Source of the DNA: Neonectria sp. B-13
Lineage: Eukaryota; Ascomycota; Sordariomycetes; Hypocreales; Nectriaceae
Reading direction: 5' to 3'
Assembly (NCBI GenBank): GCA_002682825.1
Contig: NOKP01000060.1
Location: 34,450-98,449 of the forward strand
DNA length: 64,000 bases
Program-made: the position numbers and the translations under genes
Part shown: positions 31,942 to 44,506 of the stretch, piece after piece
Position numbering within the stretch: position 1 is the stretch's first letter
How the letters are laid out: every line of letters starts with the position of its first letter
Notes under the pieces: generated by a model
Databases searched by the model: none
What the model was told of the DNA's origin: nothing
Seen by the model: only the letters and a program-made list of their open reading frames with translations

Positions 31942-34900
31942 CTATAGTGTTATACGTATACTATTCTGAGCAAGTAACAATGCTAACTCCTTCGCTCTGT
32001 CGCTAAGAGGCGCGCGGACAAGTCTTCCCCGGCCGCCATGCGTCCCTAGTAATGCTGCGATATCTTGATGGCCAGACTCCTGCGCCACCGCAAACGGTGT
32101 CACTCCAACCGAATCTACCATGTCAAGCTCGGCGCCGTGCGTCAACAGCAACTTGACAATTCCTTCGTGACCTGTGAGGATCGCATAATAAAGCGGTGTC
32201 ATGCCAGAACCTCCTGCATGTTGATTCACCAATTTCTTCACCTTGCGCTTCCCCAAGAACCCGGGATCCCAAGCAGAGACTCGGCTTTCTTTGTCAATCA
32301 GATGGCGACAGATCTGCTCGAGCCCGAAGAAGGCGGCTAGGTGAAGCCCGAATAATCCGTGATCGTTGTTAAAGGTGGAATACGGGCTGCCCTCCAAGTC
32401 CCGGTCCACACACTCCAGATCGTTATGTAAAAACTTGTCAATGCGGGCGCCCATGTAGTCTCGTGACCGACTTTCAACGGTGAATCTCATGTACTCGAGA
32501 AGAGGTAAGTATTCAACCGTCGCGTGCACTTTGGACGTGTCTTCGAGGAATTCTTCAATCATTTCCAAGCACTTCACGTCATCAGGAATGTGGTTGCCCC
32601 ATTGCGATGCTGCATAGCGGTAAAAGGGATTAGAGCGATGCCACCTTCGCCGAGATGCCTTGTCACTCTCGTCTGCTGGCGAGAATCGTGTCAGGTAACG
32701 AACGCATACCTCCGTCATCTCGTCGGCGGCGTTTGGGAACTGTCCTTTCGGGCTGGACGTGAAGTATTCCTTTGCCGTCTGGTGAACAAAGCGTACGCCA
32801 TCGGTCGCTAGATCGACGATGACCAGACCGAGACAAAGGGACAAGACGGTATTGATGGCAGGGAGAGCTTCGTCACTTGATTTCTGGCTTCCGATGTCTT
32901 TGTGCATTGTTAATGCCAGGGCTTGCTGCAATTCGCCACAGGTCAGTTGTCGCTTGGCAAGTGAGATCCACATGAGAGTCTTCAGAGCGACATCTGCAAA
33001 CCGAATGCGCATGCGGATGCGTTCCATGGTCTTTTCGTACATCTTTTGAAGCAGTGCCTCTCTTTTCGGTCCATCCTTGACCGTCCTGTCGGCTTTGCGC
33101 AAGTCACGCATAGCTTGTTTAAACTCGTGGATTGACGACACGTCGACGTCGTGAAGAAGGTTCAGATACAGTCGGGCGATGATGAACCTGGTCAGTAATC
33201 AGATGATGTGACTCTTGAATTAATTAAAATGCTTGACTTACGTTCCATCCGCGGCTTTGATGATCTCGTCCTTGGCCTCCTGCAGAACCAACTTGTGATC
33301 GGTGAGACCCGGATATACGCTTTGAAGCTGGTCCGTCAAGAACCCATCCATATCCGCGATCGACGGAACGATTTCCTTGGAAAAATGAGGTTGGAAAAGT
33401 TCCTTGATCTTGGGATCAGGCCTCGAAGTCAGGAAGATCTTGACCTTGTGTCGTGACTGGAGCATGGAGAGTTCCGAAGCGAAATTTTTCCGACACTCAG
33501 GCGACTGGCATTCGTCAAGCGCGTCGACGACGAGGAAGACCTTGTCGAATCTCTTAACGACCGAGTCTAGGGCCCTACAGAGCTTTTGTAGCGCCGGCTT
33601 TGCTGTCCCATTGCCCCCCTGGCAATCGTCGTACAGCGGCTTCACACACTCCCCCACCGCGTCCCCCATGGAAGCAAGCTGTCTCAGTAGCGCAGCCATG
33701 ATATTGTTGATGCCTTGGTCGTCTTTGACAGCGTAGTCGAGGTAAACAAAACCGACGCCAGTCTTCGCGTCATGGCATGCGGACAGAAGATAATCGACAA
33801 CGACTGACGTAATGATGGTTTTCCCAGCGCCGGGAACCCCGTGGCAGAACAACGTTTGGCCATGCCTCTTTTCCCAAGTTTGGAACTCGGGCGTTTCCAG
33901 GAGCCACAGACCAGTGCCGTCGTGTCTCTTGTCGCACAAGTCGCTGTGGTAGTTGCCATGGTGGTTGCTCGAGAGCCAGTCGAGGATTAGTTTGTTTTCC
34001 GCCGTGTCGCCCCTTGCTTGCAATTGCTCGACACCTGCGGAGAAACCAAATTTTAGGAATGAAATAGAATATGAAACACTCTTAATTATAGTGCTAGACT
34101 AACCTCGAGTAATAGTCTTCATGTTCGCCCGGAGCGTGTCCAATATCGCCATCTGGGCTTCAAGATTGCTCGGAATAATCTGATTGAGAATGTCCTTGGC
34201 AAAGGCCGCGGCTGCCATGGCCGCATACCCCTGCCACTCCTTGTTCTTATGCGAGTCAGAGTAGTCGCAGATGCCTCGGATGACGAGACAGGGAAAGCGG
34301 TTCATCAGCCCTGCGGCTTCCATCTCGAAACACAGCACGTCATTCTCTGCCGCGAGCCTCTCCCTAGCGATGGCATCCTTCATCAACCGGTCGCCTGAAG
34401 CAATTGTGCCGTGGTGGATAGCCGGAATAAGGTCCTCTTTGGTCCGTTGTGGCCGTGATACAACAGAGGAACTGTCGTCGCCGCCGCACACCTTGCAGCT
34501 GCTTCCAGAAGAATGCACAACGGTGCTCTGAAACAGCACGTCGTTGCTTGGATCGGGTCGCTGGTACTTCTTTCGCAGTCTGGGGTTCTTATCGAGAACT
34601 TCGTTGATCATTTCGTTGATCTGATGTCCTTTCCTCTCGTACTTGGCCCGAATTTCCGTCAGAGCAGATCGAAGAATAGGGGGCGCTTCATTTTGAAGGC
34701 CCGTGGTTTGGAAGTCTTGACCTTGAATGGCTTTTCCGAAGGCGTGCGCGAATATGCTGCTTCTGCCATTGTGAGATGCGCCAACAACAATATCTCCGAG
34801 CCGAATATCATGTTCCTCCGAAGGAGCACCGCCCGCGATACCCACCATCAGGCCGATTTTAACGTTAGGGAAGCTGGTCAACATATTCGATGCAACGCTG

Positions 34901-35115
34901 GAGGCGGAAGCGGTTCCGTACTCGCCATCGGGCAAAGCGGCGATAACGACATTATGTTTCCCAATCCTGCCTAAAGTGTAGGTATTTTGATCGTTTGGCT
35001 GTACGGCCTCAGGCCGAGCGTGCTCTTCGTCGAGGAATTCTTGGGCGGCGACGTATTCTGTGAAGACGGCGGAGATCCAGCCAACGGTGTACCGGTTGTT
35101 TGTGGGGTTGGACAT
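31942..35115 (-). CDS. NLR-like protein: nucleoside-phosphorylase-like, NACHT, ankyrin
   Basis: Three exons (35115-34104, 34034-33242, 33187-31942) with introns of 69 and 54 nt give 1016 residues. Residues about 10-325 form a PNP_UDP_1-like domain (VKIGLMVGIAGGAP, RLGDIVVGASHNG, VLCFEMEAAGLMNRFPCLVI, GICDYSDSHKNKEWQGYAA). A NACHT NTPase follows, with P-loop GVPGAGKT (403-410) and Walker B KVFLVVDALDECQ. After a helical stretch (FVHQTAKEYF) come a few ankyrin repeats (GMTPLYYAILTGHEGIVKLL). This architecture is a known fungal STAND/NLR type implicated in allorecognition and innate immunity. The repeat domain is short, and the last residues run into AT-rich repeat DNA, so the C-terminus may be truncated. 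It is otherwise intact. Confidence 0.9.
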
Positions 35116-35769
35116 GTCTGTCGAAGCTCGGATGGGACGAAGAGTAGAGGTTCTTAAGGGAGTTAAAATGAAAAGAACAATAGGGCAGCAGATAGAAGAG
35201 TAATAGTTGAAGGAGTTAAATTGGAAGAGCTGTTCTAGTTGCGGGGTTTATATGCGCTGGTGTGCTATTTATAGAGCTGCATTAGGCGCCAGCTTTGTAT
35301 GGCTGAAAATGCTAGGTTTTGTAAGGGTTAGCGTAGTGTGACTAACCTTGCAATAGACCAATCTAGCCGTTAGGCCAAAAAGATCAACCAATCCTAGTAA
35401 GCTGCGTTACTGGACCGCACTATACAATAGGTTATAAAGAGTCGGGACCTTGTGGTATACAGCGGCAAGCCCTACAGCGAGCCTATGGCTCCAGCCGGGC
35501 CTATAGCTAGCTCTTTACAATTATCCCCCCCTTTCAATCAGCGCGTCCCGAGCTGACTGTAACCAACTGTATAAGTAATTAGTACTACTATAGCTTAGCA
35601 GCCTATAGTTATACAGTGATTAGAGGGCTTAGCTAGTCTTTAGCTAATTAAGGTATTTATTATTATTAACTCTTAAGGCTTTAACTATAGCTATTAGCTA
35701 TAATAGGAATATATCTTTATAAGCTAATAGTTTATTATAATTATAAGGATCTTTTTTATAGTTAAGTTT

Positions 35770-36876
35770 ATAATTTAAATATTTAAATATAATAGTCCTT
35801 AGTAGTATATACCTAGAGAAAAGACTAAAGGTTAAATAGTATAAAAGAAAATAGAAAAAATAATAATATAATAGGCTTAATACTTAAGCCTAAAGCAATA
35901 ATAACTTAAGGAGATAAAAGTTTCTACTATAAAGTTAAAGTATAAGTTTTACTACTCTAATCAGCTAGAAAAGCTAAATCTTAGAAAAGCTAGATCTTAG
36001 AAAAGCTAAATCTTAGAAAAGCTAGATCTTAGAAAAGTTAAATCTTAGAAAAGTTAAACCTTAGAAAAGCTAAATCTTAGAAAAGGCTAAAACCTCTTAA
36101 GATAAAAGCTTAATCTATAAGACTTTATACTTTCTAGATTACTCTTTTATATTCTATTTAACCTTTTATATAATATAATAATTATATAATTAATTATATA
36201 AGATAACTACTTCCTTCTAAATTATACTATAGTCTAATAAGCTCTTATTAAACTATATATATAAGCTTTTATATAATCTATATATTAAATTAAAAGAATA
36301 TTTAAGCCTTATTTCTATACTATAAATTATAACTTAAAAGTTTAGTTTAAAGTATATAAAATAGCCTATAATTAACTACTTTAGACCTAAAGAGTTAGTA
36401 TAATTAATAGTCTTTAGTTATAATATCCTATTATAAGAGAAAATAAAGCTTAATATAATAACTACTTAATAGATTATAATAGAATAGCTCTTTCTAAAGA
36501 GACTAGCTCTAAAGCTAGAAAGAAATAATAATATTATTATTATAGAAAAAGAGTTCCTTAAGAAGCTATATAATTCTATTTATATCTTATAGATTATATA
36601 GTTAATAGGTAATATTATTTTAACTAATCTATAGCTAAAAGAGTAATATATTAAAAACTGAAGGAATCCTATAATTATCTCTAATATTAGTTATAAAGCT
36701 GTATAAAGGGATTTAGTAGAAAGAGTTTTATAGAGAGAGTAAAAGTTAATAATTAGGTTTAAAATCCAAAGATCTATCCTTCCTATTAAGCTTAAGTAAA
36801 GGAAATATATACCTATTTAATATAATTATAAATAAGTAGAAATAATAGTCTAAATAGTAGTTTTAATAGTAATAAT
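35770..36876 (+). repeat. AT-rich repeat, copy A
   Basis: Begins near TATAATAGTCCTTAGTAG, has the 16-bp tandem array at 35966-36090, and ends in AGTAGTTTTAATAGTAAT. Copies B (inverted) and C share the same order of landmarks, including AAGTATAGTTTTACTACT-like, CTATAAAGGGATTTAG-like and ATCCAAAGATCTATCC segments. The element type is not recognised; it may be the body of a mutated DNA transposon. Confidence 0.6.
35966..36090 (+). repeat. 16-bp tandem array inside copy A
   Basis: About eight units of AAAAGCTARATCTTAG follow one another with small changes (AAAAGTTAAACCTTAG and similar). The same array appears inverted at about 38030-38150 in copy B and shortened at about 39175-39225 in copy C, so it belongs to the repeat rather than to the locus. 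Confidence 0.8.
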
Positions 36877-37197
36877 TTAAATATATAATCTTTTATATAA
36901 TTATTAACTTAATATATATTAGGATAATTATAAGAGTTAATATAGTTAAGATTGTAAAATTAGTATATTAGAAATTTCTATTAATATACTTTAGTATAAT
37001 TTTAAACTTCTATTAAAAATCAGCCTTTAGTTATACAATTATAAACTTTACATTTTCTAGTATTTTAATAGTAGAAAGAAATAAGAAATAATACTTTAAA
37101 TGAATAATAATCCTTTAGTAAAATACTTAGAAATGTATTATATAGGTATCTTAGTTAATTAGCCTAAAGCTATACTAAATAGTATATATATAGTCTA

Positions 37198-38345
37198 ATT
37201 ACTATTAAAACTACTATTTAGACTATTATTTCTATCTATTTATAATTATATTAAACAGTTATATATTTCCTTTGCTTAAGCTTAATAGGAGGGATAGATC
37301 TTTAAATTTTAAACCTAATTATTAATTTTTGCCCCTTCTACCATTATCAGTCTATTAACACTAGAAATAACCATTAGACTTCTTAGAACTCTTTCTACTA
37401 AATCCCTTTATACTTTATAGCTAATATTAGAAATAATTATAGTAGAATTCCCTTAGTTTCTAATATATTACTCTTTTAGCTATAGATTAGTTAGAATAAT
37501 ATTACCTATTAACTATATAATCTATAAGGTATAAATAGGGTTATATAGCTTCTTAAGAAACTCTTTCTCTATAGTAGTAATATTACTATTCCTTTCTAGC
37601 TTTAGAGCTAGCTTCTTTAGAAAGAGCTATTTTATTATAATTTATTAGATAATTACTATATTAAGCTTTATTTCCTTTTATAATAGAATATTATAGCTAA
37701 AGATTACTCATTAGACTAATTCTTTAGGTCTAAAGTAGTTAATTATAGGCTATTTTATATACCTTAAGTTAGACTTTTAAGCTATAATTTATAGTATAGA
37801 AATAAGGTTTAGATATTCTTTTAATTTAATATATAGATTATATAAGAGCCTATATATATAGCTTGGTAAAAGCTTGCTAAGCTATAGTATAATTTAAAAG
37901 ATAATTATCTTATATAATTAATTGTATAATTATTGTATTATATAGAAGGTTAAATAGAATATAAAAGGCCTAGAAAGTATAAAGATTATCTTATAGGTTA
38001 GGCTTTTATCCTAAGGGGTTTTAGCCTTTTCTAAGATCTAGCTTTTCTAAGGTTTAGCTTTTCTAAGATCTAGCTTTTTTAAGATTTAACTTTTCTAAGA
38101 TTTAGCTTTTCTAAGATTTAGCTTTTCTAAGATCTAGCTTTTCTAGCTGATTAAGGTAGTAAAACTTATATCTTAACTTTATAATAGAAACTTTTATTTC
38201 TTTAAGTTATTATTACCTTAGGCTTAGGTATTAAGCCTATTATACTATTGTTTTTTCTATTTTCTTTTATACTATTTAATCTTTAGCCTCTTTTCTAGGT
38301 ATATACTACTAAGGACTATTATATCTAAATATATAATCTAATAGT
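37198..38345 (-). repeat. AT-rich repeat, copy B (inverted)
   Basis: Reverse complement of copy A: starts ATTACTATTAAAACTACT, passes GATAGATCTTTAAATTTTAA and the 16-bp array, and ends CTACTAAGGACTATTATA. Relative to A and C it carries about 40 extra bases around 37325-37385 (CCCCTTCTACCATTATCAGT region). With copy A it forms a large inverted repeat around a spacer of about 320 bp. Confidence 0.6.
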
Positions 38346-38984
38346 TTAGTATTTAATACTTTCTAATAGAGAAGTATTTTATAAAGTTAATTATTAAGTT
38401 AAAAGTAAGAAATAATATTAATAAGGTATTAAAAAGATAGAATTCTTTCTTAATAAATAAAGATAAAAGCTTAAGCTTTAAGCTTAATAAGCTTATCTTT
38501 CTTATCTTTCTATAGTAAGAAGCTTTTTAGTTGTTATCTCTTAAGATAATAATAAAAAGAAAAAGACTCTTTTCTTCCTTCTCTACTTAACTTATCTTAT
38601 AGTAGCTTTCTCTTATATCTAATTACACTCTTATTAATAACTAACTAGCTTACTTAGCTTATAGTCTTTACTATATACTTTTTTTATAATTTAATAATTA
38701 TTCTTAATTAAGCTAAGATTATATATATTAGAACTTCCTTCTTTTTCTAATTCTAACTAAAGAAATATATATATATAGTAAAGAAGTATCTTATAAAATC
38801 TTTTTTAAGTCTAATATTAAAAAATAAAAGAAATCTATTTCTTAATTTACTTTTTTAGTTCTATATTTATCTCTTTAACTAAGAATAATAAACCTTTTTA
38901 AAGTATTATTACTTTTATACTTTCTATAGTTAGTATTATTCTTTTTAGCTAATCTTTATAATAGAAAGAAGAATAATATTATTA

Positions 38985-39993
38985 TATTTAGATATAATAG
39001 TTCTTAATAGTATATATTTAGAAAAAAGACTAAAGATTAAATAGTATAAAAGAAAATAGAAAAAACAATAGTATAATAGGCTTAATACTTAAGCCTAAAG
39101 TAATAATAACTTAAGAAGATAAAAGTTTCTATTATAAAGTTAAAGTATAAGTTTTATTGCTTTAATTAGCTAGAAAAGCTAGATCTTAAAAAGGTTAAAC
39201 CTTAGAAAGCTAAATCTTAGAAAAGGCTAAAATCCCTTAGGATAAAAGCTTAGTCTTTATACTTTTTAGATTACCTTTTTATATTCTATTTAACTTTCTA
39301 TCTAATATAATAATTATATAATTAATTATATATAATAACTGCTTTCTAAATTATACTATAGTCTAATAAGCCCTTATTAAGCTATACCTATAGGCTCTTA
39401 TATAATCTATATAGCTTATTTTAAGTAGATTTAAGCTTTATTTTTAAGCTATAAATTATAGTTTAAAAGTTTAACCTATAAGATATAAAAGAGATTAAAA
39501 CCAATTAATACCCTAAGGCTAAGGAATTAGTCTAGTTAATAGTCTTTAATTATTATATCCTACTATAAGATAGAATCTAGCTTAATAAAGCAATAGCCTA
39601 ATGGATTATAATAGAATAGGTCTTTCTAAAGGGGCTAGCTTTAAAGCTAGAAAAGAATAATAATACTATTAATATAAAGAAGAGGTTTATTAATAGTCTA
39701 AAGTATAATAACTATATCTTATAGATTATATAGCTAATAAGTAATACTATACTAATTAACCTATAACTAAAGGAATAATACATTAGAAAGCAAGAGAATT
39801 CTACTATAGTTATCTTTAATATTAGCTATAAAGCTATATAAAGGGATTTAGTAGAAAGAGTTCTATAGAGAGTACAAAAGTTAATAATTAGGTTTAAAAT
39901 CCAAAGATCTATCCCTCTATTAAGCTTAAGCAAAGGAAATATATAATTTAATACAATTATAAATAAGTAGAAACAGTAGTTTAAACAGTAGTT
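38985..39993 (+). repeat. AT-rich repeat, copy C
   Basis: Direct orientation relative to A: starts near ATTTAGATATAATAGTTC, with a shortened 16-bp array, CTAATAAGCCCTTATTAAGC, ATCCAAAGATCTATCCCTC, and ends CAGTAGTTTTAATAGTAA. It is slightly less mutated than A and B. Confidence 0.6.
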
Positions 39994-41590
39994 TTAATAG
40001 TAAAAGATACTTTATAAGGTATTATTAGCTGTTATTATACTATTAGCTATAGTAGTATAATAATTAATAATATAAGTAAAATACTAAATAAAGATAGTAT
40101 TTATAGTAATTTTAGCCTTAGTTAATATTATCTAATAGATTAAGATAATATAGTAGATAATATACAACAGTTAATACAGTAAGATACTATACCTAGCACT
40201 ATCAATCCTAATAACTTAAATACAGTAAGCTTTCCTAGTAATATAGTTCACATTAATATTATACCTTAAGCCTATTTTTATAACCTATCTAGGTCCCTCT
40301 CTCTAACCTTAATGTCCAATTTATAAAAAGCTTATCCTAAATTATAGCACATATAAATAACTATCTCTCATTAAGCTAATAAGTCTAGCCAGCCTTCTTC
40401 CCTCTTTCTTAATATACTATAATACAGTATAATACAACTATAATGCATTCTACTTTTATTATTACCTACTGTATCTTATAACCTAATAGTAAGAAATAAA
40501 GCCATAAGGCATATAAAACAAGATACTATTACTCTCTAGATAGAGAGATCAAGCCTACTAAGTACAAGCAGTAGCTTTACTAGGCTAAAATCTACAACCT
40601 TAGCAGCTTTAAGTCCAGCCGTACAGCAGTTAGTACTATCTAAATAGTACATCTAGCCATATTTGGCTATTGCCTACTCCTAAATGATAAAGGTACTAAA
40701 GTCAATGACATTGGCTTTATTAGAAAGGAAAAGGAGTTTCTCGAAAAGCTCACTAGAAGATTAGAAGCTAGGTCATCCTAGGACAAAGCTATTACCAACA
40801 AATTAACCAGAGACAAATATGTCCTATGGTTCTAGGAGCTACTAGGGTATGTAGAGCTAGTGCAGATGGCCAGCTAGTGCATCATGAAATCGGGGGGAAG
40901 GATCATATGCTGGGAACAGGGTTAAGGAAAAACTTAGACTGGATGGAAAAGGTAGATAGGTTCAGGTTAGATGTAAAGGTTAATAAAGAACTTTAAAACC
41001 AACTAGGCTTAAGACAAAGAAATCGATGTATAACATAATAATCATTATACATTAGGTTTCCTTATAGAGGGATAAAGATAGTATATATATTCTAGCTAAT
41101 TAGAATGCTAAAGTAAACCTTACTAAGCTATAGTATTAATAGGTTTAATGTTTATATATACTAAAAGAGTTCAATAGGGATAAGTAAGCTACTAAAAATT
41201 ATTAGAGGAAGGTAGGCTTTAGGCTTAAAAGCTCTCTTATTAGCTTTTAATTAGTATTTAAAATAGTACTTATTGTATATAATTATAATAATTATCCTAA
41301 TTATTATACTAATAATGATCCTTAAAAGTACTAAAGATAAGAGTAATTAACTCTATTTATAGATATCTTTAAATATAATAGAGTATAATTAGTAAAATAA
41401 GTATATTAGTCTATAAATAAATGATTAATAGATAGTAAGTAGTACTAGGATTAGTTCTATAAAAAAGAGATCTAAAGGGGAGTAGAAATATTAGAATTTA
41501 TCTAGAGGTTAATAATAGTGAAAAGTTAAGAAGCTTATACTATAGCTAGATCAAATAGACTTATATAATATAATAGGTACTAATACCTTC

Positions 41591-41640
41591 TATTATAGCC
41601 CAGGTTAGGACTAGGCAGTTACAACTGGCAGAATCATTTC
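41591..41640. mobile_element. LTR-like terminus, mutated
   Basis: TATTATAGCCCAGGTTAGGA and the following CTAGGCAGTTACAACTGGCA match the start of the solo LTR at 49538 (TATCACAGCCCAGGTTGGGA, CCAGGCGGTTACAATCAGCA) apart from transition changes. The opposite LTR end was not found within 400 bp, so this copy is truncated, rearranged or belongs to a longer element. Confidence 0.5.
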
Positions 41641-42559
41641 AGTACTTACTTTTTCCTCCTATTACAGTATATAATACCTATACATTGAATAAGCTCTATT
41701 CAATATAGTTTAATACTATAAGTATATACACATTGAATAAGTACTATTTAATACAACTTAATACTATTCAACTATATTAGTCTTATATATATATATATAT
41801 TTATTTAGTATAATACTATTAAGATTAGCTTTAGGATTATTGTTTTATTATATTATATTATCAATATATAAAGATACTTTTACTAAATGTATTTTTAATA
41901 ATAGCCTAAAGATTACTCTTAAACTTAATAAGTATATTATATCTAAATAACTTTAAAGATAATATACTTAAATAGATTATTAATAAAGAACTTATAAAGT
42001 TCTTATTCTTATTATACTAAGATATTGCATTTATTAGTATAGATCTAGAATTACTAAGTTATATATAAGTATTCTCTCTTCCTAATAGAAGAGAGAGTAT
42101 ACTTATAGGCTTATTAGAGCTAGGCTTAATTATAAGAAAAGTCCCTAAGCCTATAAGGGAGGGATCCTTAAAGGGCTACTATAATATATAGCTAATTGGT
42201 TAGAACTTCCTAGTAGTACTTAACCCTACTAATAATACTTAATTTAGCTTTAGTTCTATTCCTCTATAAAGCTTATAGGGCTTAAGTAGGTCCCTTTAGA
42301 GACTTTTAACTAAATTGAATAACTAGATGTTTTAAATGAATACATTAATATTAAGCGGCTAACTTAATCCCTTTATATCAATTTACTATAGTCTACTAAA
42401 GCCTATAAGTAGATCTACTTTCTGCTCTCCTATTGCTAATTTGGATGTTTTCTATAGCATCTTATATAGGTTAATACCAAGTGAACTTAAAGGCAACTTC
42501 TCTAAGTATTTAGTGTCCTATCTTTAGCAGCTAAAGTAGGACCTACTATTATTAGTATA

Positions 42560-44506
42560 AGGGTATTAGTATAGGTTAGTTAAGAGTAAGTGTTATTAAG
42601 AGGTAGTAGTTATAATGTTTATTATTATTTGTTAAAGTAGTCTATAGCTATAATATATCTTATAGTTACTTAAATAGCTTTTATATTTAGTACTTAATTT
42701 TAGGGATCCAATATAGTTCTTTCTCTAAGGTAAAATAATATATTACTTAGTCTTATATTAATATACTAAAGCATTTATACATAGTATAATGTCTACTTTA
42801 TGTATTAGAAGAGAAAGTATACTATTATCTCCTTTACTTATCTATAAGAGCATTAATCTAATAGTACTACTCTAATCTAATAAAGATAGTCATTCAACTG
42901 TACTATTCCTATTCATAGTTAAGCTATTATACTAGCTTCCTTCTAGGAGAGTAAATCATATAGTTTATATATATGTTTCCCCAGTAGCATAGAATCGATT
43001 TTCTTAGAGTACTTTCCTACTCCTTCTAGCAACCTTTCAGTGCTCTGCCGCTCTGCTTTCGCAATGTTCAGTGTGGTTGACATGGCCCTGAAGGAGGTTT
43101 TCTTCGGGAGGGAGCCGTGTGTTGTACCTCGACGTGCTGCTTCCTTGGCCACTCGTGCCAGCTCAAAGTCCCCGCCCGTCGGAATCCAGGCGATTGAGAC
43201 CCTATTGCCATTCTCCCTCAGATTTTCCACAGCGTTGTAGATATGGCGGATTTCTTCCTGTCCCGATTGCTGCCGGAGTTGGCTAACTGCCAGCGCCGTA
43301 GCCTTGTTGCCAGTGAAGACTATGATGACTCGATAGCAGAGCTGCGTTGGTAGAGACTCCAATGCCTTTGCTATTGCTGCCAACTCTGCAGTGTATGGAT
43401 TCTGTTCAGCCCTAGTACCGACTGTGAGTGAGAACGTGCTGTACACGTTCTTCCCAAGGTCTCAGTGCAAACGGGTGAATGGTCTCCATCCTGTCTACAG
43501 GTATCTCCTGATGCGCGCTGGCGATCCGTTGTACGGGTGACACGAATCTTCTGAATGTTCGGAATCCAATTTTTCTGAGGGGGTTGCTGTCTGGTAGCGT
43601 ACGGAGGTCTATCCATAGCTTGGTTGCCCTCTTGGCGAACCGCTCTTGAGCTGGAAGTATGTTCGCTTCTGCCTCCGCCACGGCGGTTGCCACCGTGTGG
43701 AATGTGCCGATTATCGCTTGCGCTCCTAACCTCTGAACTCTGTTGATGGCCCGTGTCAGCGTCTCCCCGCACGCATGCATCCAGACGTTGGAGGCATAGT
43801 CTGTCACCGGAGCCACCGTTGCCACAATCAGATGTCTGGCAACCGACGGGGACAGCCCCCTGAGTCGCCTCAGTGCCATCACTGCCTCTAGGCCTTTGGT
43901 TGCTGCCATTGCAATGTGTTGTTTGTAACGAAGCTGTGAGTCCATCACAACGCCTAGGATCTTGACCTGGTCCTTTGGTCGCACCGTCTCTCCCTTAATG
44001 GTGAACGGGATGGAGTCTACCAGACTTGCGTTTCTGGTAAAATGTATGATAGCCGTCTTCTCCGCCTCGAATGTGGCTCCACTCTGTCGTTCCCAAGTTA
44101 GGGCTCTGTCGATAATAGCCTGGATCCCTTCGCGGTTGGATTGGGCCGATGGTCCTGTGACCCATGCAGTGTAATCGTCGACGAATGCGATCGATCCTCC
44201 CCTCTTGCCAATATGGTGCTGCACCAGGTCTGCACTGAAGAAGAGGAACAGGATGGGTGATAGAGGTGATCCTTGGGGAAGTCCAGCTTGTGGTAGATCT
44301 TGAGTTTCAGAGCTTTGGCCGTTTACTTCGAAAGTCGCTCTGCGCTTTGAGCAGAACGCATCGATCCAGCGTAGTAGCCTTTGCGGGATGCCTCGTGCCT
44401 CCAGCCTCTGGAGCAGTCTCTCCTCGTATACACCATTGTACGCCCCCTTCACGTCGAAGCTGATCAGACTGACGACTTGTCGAGATCGCCAGGCTTTGTA
44501 GATATA
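42560..44506 (-). mobile_element. 5'-truncated LINE (RT, RNase H remnant, zinc-knuckle tail)
   Basis: A non-LTR retrotransposon of the fungal Tad/I-like group, read on the minus strand from about 44506. Reverse-transcriptase blocks are clear: SLISFDVKGAYNGV, the GLPQGSPLSPILFLFFSADL block, and the catalytic FVDDYT (YxDD equivalent) followed by the thumb. At about 43450 the frame shifts into the RNase H part (NPYTAELAAIAKALESLP, VSIAWIPTGG); the segment that should hold the first catalytic Asp is missing, so there is an internal deletion. After KHIYKLYDLLS at 42943 the same frame continues through many TAG/TAA codons with Cys/His residues like the LINE C-terminal zinc finger. The 5' end is lost. 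Confidence 0.85.

Larger units (their letters stand above)
35116..42560. mobile_element. AT-rich transposon graveyard, RIP-like
   Basis: From about 35560 to 42560 there is no open frame above 60 codons on either strand, and TAG/TAA are everywhere: the expected result of C-to-T mutation of repeats. The first 450 bp (NLR promoter and 35400-35560) are less AT-rich. Three copies of a roughly 1.1-kb repeat are annotated separately. The part at 40370-41030 is less mutated and contains a stretch with some coding character (IGFIRKEKEFLEKLTRRLEA) but is not recognised. 41590 onward has an LTR-like end. Confidence 0.75.

Noticed and set aside
35966..36090. CRISPR-like spaced repeat
   Set aside because: Units are contiguous 16-bp tandem repeats without spacers, in eukaryotic transposon DNA.
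35200..42900. Centromere or mitochondrial insertion
   Set aside because: AT richness is explained by RIP-like decay of repeats; recognisable element ends and copies are present and there is no mitochondrial gene.
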